14,534 nt of DNA, from positions 1 to 14,534 of the forward strand of contig CAYSDL010000036.1 in NCBI GenBank assembly GCA_964429875.1, written 5' to 3'. Shown here piece by piece: positions 1-5,769 of the stretch (positions within the stretch are counted from its first letter, which is position 1; each line of letters starts with the position of its first letter). The notes below the pieces were generated by a model that saw nothing but the letters and a program-made list of their open reading frames with translations, did no database searches and was not told the DNA's origin. Origin of the DNA: CAYSDL01 sp964429875 (lineage in GTDB: Bacteria > Fidelibacterota > Marinisomatia > SCGC-AAA003-L08 > D37C17). A program made the position numbers and the translations under genes.

Positions 1-1418
1 CCATCAATACTTTGGCTATGACACAGAGCTCCATGAATATATCCACCAATAGGAACTCTCATAACAAATGGACATGACCAATTCCCATTAGATCGATATC
101 TCATTGTAGCTACTTCATTTCTAATTTGCATCATGCTTGTCCAAATATAATCACCAAACTGTATTTCTATTATAGGTTTATAACCAAGAGTAGCCATCCC
201 AATAGCTGTCCCAATAATTGAGGATTCTGCAAGCGGGGCATTAAAAACTCTATCTTTACCATGTTTTTTTGTTAATCCTTTAGTTGCTGTAAATACTCCG
301 CCCTTTCCTCCTGCAATATCTTGTCCGTAAACTACAGTTTTATTATTAAATGTTAATTCTTCATCAAGAGCATGGTTTATAGCATCGACAAGGACAATTT
401 TATCTCCTAGTGTTTCAGATTCCTTCATGAAATGCTGAGGTTCTGCATATATATTTTTCAGTGCGTCACTAGGATCTGGATCACTCTGTTCCTCTGCCCA
501 TTCTGCTGATATATTTACTTCTTTATCTACAGATTTATGAATTTTATTAAAATCTGCATCTTTAAATAAGCCCTCTTCAATACACTCGTTTTTAAAAACA
601 ATTAGGGGATCTTTTTCTGCATCATTATCTAATTCTTCCTGTGCTCTATATTTACGATGATCATCAGATGATGAATGCGGAAGAAGTCTTACTACATTTG
701 ATTCAATTATAGTTGGTCCATGACCTTTCCTAGCTCTATCAATTGATTTTTCAAAAGCTAAAATAGATTGAAAATAATCACTACCATCAAGACTAATTCT
801 AGCTAAATTTTCATATCCTGCAGATATTTTATATACAGACTCACCAGAAATCTGATCATTGACAGGAACAGAAATTGCATACCCATTGTTTTCAATATGA
901 AATATAACAGGAGCTTTAGTTCTACTTGCCCAGTTTAAAGCTTCATGAAAGTCTCCCTGGCTTGCTGTTCCTTCTCCTGATGATACATAAACAACCGCAT
1001 TACTCTTATCCATTTTAAGCGCAAAAGCAGCTCCTAGGGCCTGCAGATATTGAGTTCCAGTTGGACTTGACTGGCTTACAATATTAAGCTCTTTATGACC
1101 ATAGTGTTGAGGCATCTGTCTTCCCCCAGAATTAGGATCATCTTCTTTTGCTAAAAATGACAACATGATTTCATTAGTGCTCATCCCATATCCAAGACAA
1201 AAAGCCTGATCTCTGTAATATGGATAAGCATAATCATAAGATGGTTTTAGACATTTTGCAGCAGCAATTTCAACTGCTTCATGTCCTGATGCACCAATGT
1301 GAAAAAAACCTTTTCCCTGTTTTAAGAGAATCAATTGTTTTTCATCGAGTCTTCTAGATAGATACATCAATCTGTAGATCTCAAGTAATTGCTTTTTAGT
1401 ATGTCCTTTATATTTCAT
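1..1418 (-). CDS. Fused alpha-beta E1 component of a 2-oxoacid dehydrogenase (branched-chain/pyruvate type), 3' end cut off by window edge
   Basis: This thiamine-diphosphate-dependent E1 subunit decarboxylates a 2-oxoacid and passes the acyl group to lipoyl-E2 in the cytoplasm. I translated 472 complete residues, starting at the ATG at 1418 and running off the left edge. Residues 1-260 are the alpha part: SSPTGTQ (117-123), a TPP/Mg motif reading GEG (148-150) instead of the usual GDG, paired with NN (177-178), and a loop HSSSDDHRKYR (248-258) like the phosphorylation loop of branched-chain E1-alpha. A polar linker (about 260-340) leads to the beta part, recognised by VLVDAINHALDEEL (342-355), GQDI (365-368) and ESSIIGTAIGMA (398-409). 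Roughly 200 C-terminal residues should be missing. The alpha-like loop favours a branched-chain substrate, but pyruvate cannot be excluded. Its start lies within the last codons of lipB (11-base overlap), so the two are translationally linked. No clear ribosome binding site is visible. Family assignment is firm; the substrate is not. Confidence 0.92.
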   Translation of the reverse strand, partial: MKYKGHTKKQLLEIYRLMYLSRRLDEKQLILLKQGKGFFHIGASGHEAVEIAAAKCLKPSYDYAYPYYRDQAFCLGYGMSTNEIMLSFLAKEDDPNSGGRQMPQHYGHKELNIVSQSSPTGTQYLQALGAAFALKMDKSNAVVYVSSGEGTASQGDFHEALNWASRTKAPVIFHIENNGYAISVPVNDQISGESVYKISAGYENLARISLDGSDYFQSILAFEKSIDRARKGHGPTIIESNVVRLLPHSSSDDHRKYRAQEELDNDAEKDPLIVFKNECIEEGLFKDADFNKIHKSVDKEVNISAEWAEEQSDPDPSDALKNIYAEPQHFMKESETLGDKIVLVDAINHALDEELTFNNKTVVYGQDIAGGKGGVFTATKGLTKKHGKDRVFNAPLAESSIIGTAIGMATLGYKPIIEIQFGDYIWTSMMQIRNEVATMRYRSNGNWSCPFVMRVPIGGYIHGALCHSQSID

Positions 1419-2148
1419 CTACATTAAATATGAGTTTGAACTGCAAAGCAATTCTTTTGATTAATTCTTCTTTATTGATATTATTATTTAATTGTTCATG
1501 CATGGTCGTTACGCCATGATCAGCAATTCCGCATGGGATCATGCCATCAAAATATTTCATATCAGGATTAATATTTAGTGCAAATCCATGCATAGTAACC
1601 CATCTTGCAATCCTAACACCCATGGCGCAAATTTTATCTTCATCTACCCAGACACCTGGAAGTCCATTTTTATTTGATGATTTTATGTTATATGTTTTTA
1701 ATGTATTTATAATGACATTCTCAAGAGAACGCATAAACCAGGTAATGCTTTTCTTGTAATTATTAAGATTAATAATTGGATAACCAACAAGTTGTCCTGG
1801 GCCATGATAGGTTACCTGTCCCCCTCTGTCTGTTTGTACGATATCTGCATCAGGATGAGAGCCAAGCAAGAAATCTTTATCTGCATTTTTTCCAAATGTA
1901 TATACACTGTTATGTTCTAAAAAAAGAACAACATCTGGAATTTCTAAATTTTTATTTTTTTCATGAATCTTTTTTTGAAGATCCCATGATTCCATATAAT
2001 TCTGCATACCAAGATAGATAAAGTTTATCTTTTCTGGAGTAAGCTGATCAAATAATGATTCAGTTTTTTCAATTGATGTGCACTTTATAATATTCACATC
2101 ATAGGATGTGATTGATGGTTCATTTATCTGGTAAGATAACTGTTCCAT
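1408..2148 (-). CDS. lipB: Octanoyl-[acyl-carrier-protein]:protein N-octanoyltransferase (lipoate synthesis)
   Basis: LipB transfers octanoate from acyl carrier protein to the lipoyl-domain lysine of 2-oxoacid dehydrogenase E2 subunits and GcvH; LipA then inserts sulfur. The 246-residue product shows the family signature RGGQVTYHGPGQ (108-119), the conserved lysine in DKICAMGVRI (K172), HGFALN (187-192) and the acyl-accepting cysteine in MIPCGI (C206). Homology seems to begin around residue 41 (INFIYLG), so the N-terminus is about 40 residues longer than usual. I kept this start because its ATG overlaps the lpd stop codon (TAATG), a typical coupled start, although no good ribosome binding site precedes it. 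Lying between lpd and an E1 gene, it most likely serves the same lipoyl-dependent complex. No lipA is visible. Confidence 0.95.
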   Translation of the reverse strand: MEQLSYQINEPSITSYDVNIIKCTSIEKTESLFDQLTPEKINFIYLGMQNYMESWDLQKKIHEKNKNLEIPDVVLFLEHNSVYTFGKNADKDFLLGSHPDADIVQTDRGGQVTYHGPGQLVGYPIINLNNYKKSITWFMRSLENVIINTLKTYNIKSSNKNGLPGVWVDEDKICAMGVRIARWVTMHGFALNINPDMKYFDGMIPCGIADHGVTTMHEQLNNNINKEELIKRIALQFKLIFNVDEI

Positions 2149-3524
2149 TATATATGAATAGCCTCATTTAAAGCATCTGCTGTAGCCTCATGAATAGCCT
2201 CAGATAAGGTTGGGTGTGGATGGATTGTTTTTAGTATTTCAAAATAAGTTGTTTCCAGTTTTCTTGCAACTGAAACCTCAGTTATTAAATTAGTAGCATT
2301 TTTACCAATAATATGACATCCTAAAAGTTCCCCGTATTTATTATCATAAATAACTTTAACAAATCCTTCCCTATCTCCATCAGCCAATGCCTTACCTAAA
2401 GCACTAAATGGAAATTTTCCAACTTTAATATCAAATCCTTTTTCTTTTGCAGCATCCTCAGTTAGTCCAACTGATGCAATTTCGGGATCACAGTAAGTAC
2501 AGCCAGGAATATTATCATAAGTCATCTCCTCTACTTTTTGACCAGATAAATGCTCTGCTGCAAGAGTTCCTTCAAAGGATGCAACATGAGCAAGAAGAGG
2601 AGGACCACATACATCTCCAATTGCATAAATATTGCTTACAGATGTCTGCATTAATCCATTGACACTTATGAATCCTCTGTCACATTTTATTTTTAGCTTT
2701 CCAAGCCCAATATTATCAATATTTCCTCCTACGCCAACAGCTACAAGTACTTTATCAGCATCAAGTACATCCATTCCTTCTACATGTACCTTAGCTTTTG
2801 TTTTTGTTGTTTTTATCTGTTTTACTTTTGCGCCAGAATAAACATTAATCCCTCGTTTCTTGAAAATACGTTCAAGCTCTTTTGAAATTTCTTTATCCTC
2901 ATTTGGAACAATTGAAGGCAATCCTTCTAGTAATGTGACTTTTGATCCAAAAGCATTATACATATGAGCAAACTCAGCACCAATTGCTCCTGCTCCAATA
3001 ATGACTAAATGTTTAGGTATTTTATCAAGAACCATAGCTTCTTTTGAAGATATAATAATATCGCCATCAATCTTGATACCTGGAATAGATTTAGAATGAC
3101 CGCCTGTTGCAATTATAATATTTTTTGAAGAAATAGTTTTCTTTCCATCTAATTTCACAGTATTTGAGTCTAAAAGACTACCAGAAGATGAAATATATTC
3201 AATTTTATTTTTCTTCATCAAATATTCTATTCCCTTACTAAGTCGTCTTGATATATCTCTAGATCTTTTAATAACTTTCTTCCAGTTAACCTCATATGAT
3301 GGAATCGTAATACCATATTTTTTTGAATTTTTTATTAGATCCAGAACATGAGCGTTTGTTAACAGAGCTTTTGTTGGAATACATCCCCAATTAAGACAAA
3401 TACCACCAAGATGTGACTTTTCTACTACTGCAACTTTATTTCCAAGCTGAGAAGCACGTATAGCAGCAACATACCCACCAGGACCGCCACCAATTACAAC
3501 AACATCATAATCAAAATTACTCAT
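2148..3524 (-). CDS. lpdA: Dihydrolipoyl dehydrogenase (E3)
   Basis: This FAD flavoprotein reoxidises dihydrolipoyl groups of 2-oxoacid dehydrogenase complexes and the glycine cleavage system, reducing NAD+. At 458 residues it has normal length. Visible motifs are the N-terminal FAD-binding GGGPGG (12-17), the redox disulfide pair in CLNWGC (C43, C48), the NAD-binding GAGAIGAEFA (177-186), the second FAD motif AIGD (301-304), and the C-terminal HPHPTLSEA with the catalytic base pair H437/E442. All catalytic residues are present, so it should be active. Its ATG shares one base with the folE stop (TAATG) and is preceded by an AAGGA ribosome binding site inside the folE end. Downstream it overlaps lipB in the same way. 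The position supports a role with the E1 encoded two genes on. Confidence 0.97.
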   Translation of the reverse strand: MSNFDYDVVVIGGGPGGYVAAIRASQLGNKVAVVEKSHLGGICLNWGCIPTKALLTNAHVLDLIKNSKKYGITIPSYEVNWKKVIKRSRDISRRLSKGIEYLMKKNKIEYISSSGSLLDSNTVKLDGKKTISSKNIIIATGGHSKSIPGIKIDGDIIISSKEAMVLDKIPKHLVIIGAGAIGAEFAHMYNAFGSKVTLLEGLPSIVPNEDKEISKELERIFKKRGINVYSGAKVKQIKTTKTKAKVHVEGMDVLDADKVLVAVGVGGNIDNIGLGKLKIKCDRGFISVNGLMQTSVSNIYAIGDVCGPPLLAHVASFEGTLAAEHLSGQKVEEMTYDNIPGCTYCDPEIASVGLTEDAAKEKGFDIKVGKFPFSALGKALADGDREGFVKVIYDNKYGELLGCHIIGKNATNLITEVSVARKLETTYFEILKTIHPHPTLSEAIHEATADALNEAIHI

Positions 3525-4096
3525 TAAAATCCTTTTTTAAGTTCTACAAGATCAAGAAATTCTTTTCTGGTTTTTGCATCTTCTCTAAATAATCCAAGCA
3601 TATGCGATGTTGTAGCATATGAGTTTTTATTTTGGACTCCTCTCATCTGCATGCACATATGTTGTCCTTCTACAACCACGGCAACCCCTTTTGGATCAAG
3701 GACATCATTTAAAGTATCTGCTATTTCTTGAGTCATTCGTTCTTGCACCTGAAGTCTTCTACTAAAAAGATCAACAATACGTGGAATCTTTGAGAGGCCT
3801 ATAATTTTACCATTTGGAATATATGCAACATGAGCTCTTCCAAAAAAAGGCAACAGGTGATGCTCACAAAGGCTGTAATATTCTACATCCTTGATAAGCA
3901 CCATTTCATCATAGTCCTCATGAAAAATAGCTTTATTTACAAGCGTATCTAGATCTTGTTTGTAGCCTGAGGTTAAAAACCCCCATGACTTAGCTACTCG
4001 GTATGGAGTTTTTAAAAGACCCTCTCTAGAAGAATCTTCACCAACTTCTTTTAATAATTGTTTTGTTAACTGCTCTATATTTTTATTTATTTCCAT
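3524..4096 (-). CDS. folE: GTP cyclohydrolase I (FolE, type IA)
   Basis: FolE converts GTP to 7,8-dihydroneopterin triphosphate, the first committed step of folate/pterin synthesis and of queuosine/7-deazaguanine synthesis. The 190-residue protein is full length for a bacterial FolE core. It shows the zinc and catalytic motif CEHHLLPFFG (C77, H79, H80), SKIPRIVDLFSRR (102-114), and the third zinc ligand in EGQHMCMQMRGV (C148). A GGAGAA ribosome binding site sits just upstream, at the end of the preceding PTPS-family gene, whose TAG stop is directly abutted by this ATG. Its product is the substrate of PTPS/QueD-family enzymes, so the pair should act consecutively. All metal ligands are intact; I see nothing abnormal. 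Confidence 0.97.
   Translation of the reverse strand: MEINKNIEQLTKQLLKEVGEDSSREGLLKTPYRVAKSWGFLTSGYKQDLDTLVNKAIFHEDYDEMVLIKDVEYYSLCEHHLLPFFGRAHVAYIPNGKIIGLSKIPRIVDLFSRRLQVQERMTQEIADTLNDVLDPKGVAVVVEGQHMCMQMRGVQNKNSYATTSHMLGLFREDAKTRKEFLDLVELKKGF
3530..3534 (-). promoter_or_regulatory. Ribosome binding site of lpd
   Basis: On the minus strand AAGGA lies five bases before the lpd ATG at 3524, inside the last codons of folE. It supports the chosen start and independent or coupled initiation at this one-base overlap. Confidence 0.6.
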
Positions 4097-4507
4097 CTAA
4101 TTCTCCGGACCAAAATATTCTGTAAATATTGTAGGTGTTTCTCTTAATTTTATTTTATGTAATTTTGCAGGGCTATCGATATGTTTTGAAACATTTTCCC
4201 ATATAAATAATACTAAGTTTTCTGTTGAAGGCTGTTTTCCTTCAAACCACTTAATATCTTCCTGAATTTGAGAATGATCTAAAACATTGATAACATTTTT
4301 GTTAACAATCTGTTTTAATTTTTGGATATCATATACAAAACCAGAGGCTTCATTAATTGGTCCTGTCACGGTAATATCTAAAATATAATTATGACCGTGA
4401 ACTTTGATATCATCTCCAAAAACTTCATAGTTTTTATCATGATTCCAGGATTTATTCCAATATTTATGGGCAGCACAAAACTTAAATTGCTTAGTTATAT
4501 AAGGCAT
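4097..4507 (-). CDS. queD: 6-pyruvoyltetrahydropterin synthase / QueD family protein lacking the canonical catalytic cysteine
   Basis: Members of this T-fold family act on dihydroneopterin triphosphate: QueD makes 6-carboxytetrahydropterin, PTPS makes 6-pyruvoyltetrahydropterin, and PTPS-III enzymes make the folate precursor 6-hydroxymethyldihydropterin. The 136-residue protein has the three zinc histidines (H14 in FCAAH; H37 and H39 in HGHNY), the Asp-His pair of the catalytic triad (D77-H78 in LDHSQ), STEN (94-97) and the pterin-anchoring glutamate (E123 in LRETPT). The catalytic cysteine normally a few residues before HGH is absent: the sequence reads FGDDIKVHGH, with D32/D33 in its place. 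The only cysteine is C11, next to the first zinc histidine. It is first in the folE-lpd-lipB-E1 operon and abuts folE with no gap. The symbol is a family-level label; a folate role replacing FolB is possible. The start ATG has no obvious ribosome binding site. Confidence 0.85.
   Translation of the reverse strand: MPYITKQFKFCAAHKYWNKSWNHDKNYEVFGDDIKVHGHNYILDITVTGPINEASGFVYDIQKLKQIVNKNVINVLDHSQIQEDIKWFEGKQPSTENLVLFIWENVSKHIDSPAKLHKIKLRETPTIFTEYFGPEN
4101..4106 (-). promoter_or_regulatory. Ribosome binding site of folE
   Basis: Minus-strand GGAGAA ends four bases before the folE ATG at 4096 and lies within the last codons of the upstream PTPS-family gene. It fixes the folE start and fits coupled translation. 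Confidence 0.65.
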
Positions 4508-4526
4508 ATTTTTATTAAATATTATT

Positions 4527-4566
4527 GTATGTTACAAGTATATCCGTACTTAGTAAATTAACATAC
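4527..4566. repeat. Nested inverted repeat in the intergenic region
   Basis: A perfect 8-base outer stem (GTATGTTA at 4527-4534 and TAACATAC at 4559-4566) encloses an inner 5-base stem (AAGTA at 4536-4540 and TACTT at 4547-4551) around a 6-base loop. It ends about 20 bases before the PTPS-family start codon on the minus strand. It could be an operator or an mRNA 5' structure. It lacks the GC-rich stem and T-run of an intrinsic terminator in the direction of transcription. Confidence 0.4.
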
Positions 4567-4569
4567 TTT

Positions 4570-4592
4570 TATAACGTAGAACAAGTGTTATA
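4570..4592. repeat. Short inverted repeat just after the PEGA-protein gene
   Basis: TATAAC (4570-4575) and GTTATA (4587-4592) form a 6-base stem with an 11-base loop, beginning 13 bases after the stop codon of the upstream gene. In this AT-rich DNA it may be chance. A weak 3'-end structure is possible. Confidence 0.2.
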
Positions 4593-4605
4593 GAATAAGG
4601 TGTTG

Positions 4606-5754
4606 CTAAAAGTTTTTATGTATTGAAAAATTGATAGAGAGATAATCAGCATTGATAAAATCTACTAACTTATTTTCATTCTTTGATAATATTGGATATT
4701 CTAATGCTGGGATAATATTGTAGGTAAAATCTAAACCATAAAAAACGTCTGTTTTTGATTTATTTTCAAATCCAAAGTTAAATTTTAACCCTCCCAAGAC
4801 ATCAGTTGCATTAAATATTCCCCTGAGTTCATCACCTACAACTGTGATAATACTATTAGCAAAAGTAAATGCTAAATCTGCCATAAGTCCCCCTATAAGA
4901 TTAGGATCACAGTCATCATTTGACCATCCCCAATTTCCAAAAGCATCCTGCTCCCATACCCCAGGTTCAGTATCATCAGGACATTCGCCATAACCAGTAT
5001 CAATCCATCCTATATCTGTATTTATTTTATTATAAAAAATATTTACACCAAGAGATAGCCCAACATACATATTATTTTTAAAAGAGTGTCTTGGCCCAGC
5101 AGAAAAAGAGAGTAGTTTTTCAATACTGTTCATTTTTACGACATTATTTGAAACTATTTCTTCCCACTCCTTGCTTTCAAACCATGATTTTTGCATAGAG
5201 AAAACCATTGATAGATTCTCATGTTTTTTAAAATAATAATTTGATCCAAAATTGAATACTACATTTGTTCCATTTTTTGCATATTCTTGAAATTGAGATG
5301 TTGGTCTATTTATGCCTGCCATTATTTGAAAAAATTTTTTTTCAGGAAAAGGAAGAACAAAAGTTGGACTATATGTTACATCATCTATATCTTCTGGATA
5401 ATCATATATTTGTTTATCATGTTCTTTCATATGATTTATAATCAGACTATCCTGAAACTCTTTTTCAAATCTTCTTGTATGTTGAAGATCAAAAAATAAT
5501 ATATTAGTGCTATCTTTATCTACTGTTATAGAATCAGAGTAAAAATTATACGATTTTTTATAAAGCTCCAATAAATAAGTACCAGGTTTTATACCCTCTA
5601 TATTCCCAGGAGTGCTCCCTTTGTATATATGATTAATATAGATATTTGCAAGTGGAGGGTCTGATGCAATATTGACGTGTAAATTTTCATCATTTTGTGA
5701 AAAGATAAAAGCAAACAAACATACGATGATATATCTATGCATAAATATTCTCAT
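4606..5754 (-). CDS. PEGA-domain outer membrane beta-barrel protein
   Basis: This is a 382-residue exported protein of unknown exact role. Residues 1-19 form a signal peptide (hydrophobic IIVCLFAFIF). Residues about 25-91 match a PEGA domain, a small beta domain common in surface-associated proteins: SDPPLANIYI, then YKGSTPG and IKPGTYLLEL. Residues about 92-130 are a charged, probably flexible linker. From about 140 to the end, alternating aromatic strands and the terminal FSIHKNF with C-terminal phenylalanine suggest an outer-membrane beta-barrel. A long acidic loop (252-285) carries two cysteines (C258, C282) that could pair outside the cell. The first ATG (5754) has no ribosome binding site; an in-frame ATG at 5742 (M5) preceded by GAGA is an alternative and keeps the signal peptide. 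It starts 15 bases after the giant surface-protein gene, so it may help export, anchor or display that protein. This is inference from context only. Confidence 0.8.
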   Translation of the reverse strand: MRIFMHRYIIVCLFAFIFSQNDENLHVNIASDPPLANIYINHIYKGSTPGNIEGIKPGTYLLELYKKSYNFYSDSITVDKDSTNILFFDLQHTRRFEKEFQDSLIINHMKEHDKQIYDYPEDIDDVTYSPTFVLPFPEKKFFQIMAGINRPTSQFQEYAKNGTNVVFNFGSNYYFKKHENLSMVFSMQKSWFESKEWEEIVSNNVVKMNSIEKLLSFSAGPRHSFKNNMYVGLSLGVNIFYNKINTDIGWIDTGYGECPDDTEPGVWEQDAFGNWGWSNDDCDPNLIGGLMADLAFTFANSIITVVGDELRGIFNATDVLGGLKFNFGFENKSKTDVFYGLDFTYNIIPALEYPILSKNENKLVDFINADYLSINFSIHKNF

Positions 5755-5769
5755 ATTTTAAATAATTAT

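Larger units (their letters stand above)
4508..4605 (-). other. 98-base intergenic region, likely holding the promoter of the pterin/lipoate operon
   Basis: This is the only sizeable gap between the surface-protein pair and the metabolic operon, so a promoter for the PTPS-family gene and its followers is expected here, together with the end of the upstream transcript. I could not identify a convincing -35/-10 pair; it is very AT-rich and several TATAAT-like words occur. It contains two inverted repeats, listed separately, neither followed by a T-run on the transcribed strand. Confidence 0.45.

Noticed and set aside
1541..2021. Plus-strand open frames of 70-80 codons opposite lipB
   Set aside because: They overlap a gene with clear LipB catalytic motifs, show no protein-like motif, and are antisense shadows. 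The same holds for plus-strand frames at 2447-2841, 5287-5499, 10106-10318 and 12283-12534.
4508..4605. Intrinsic terminator after the PEGA-protein gene
   Set aside because: The inverted repeats here are AT-rich and not followed by a T-run on the minus strand, the direction of transcription. T residues follow only on the plus strand, where no gene ends.
4606..5754. PorP/SprF-type secretion partner for the giant protein
   Set aside because: The protein has a PEGA domain and a barrel, but I see no motif specific to PorP/SprF, so only a generic outer-membrane call is justified.
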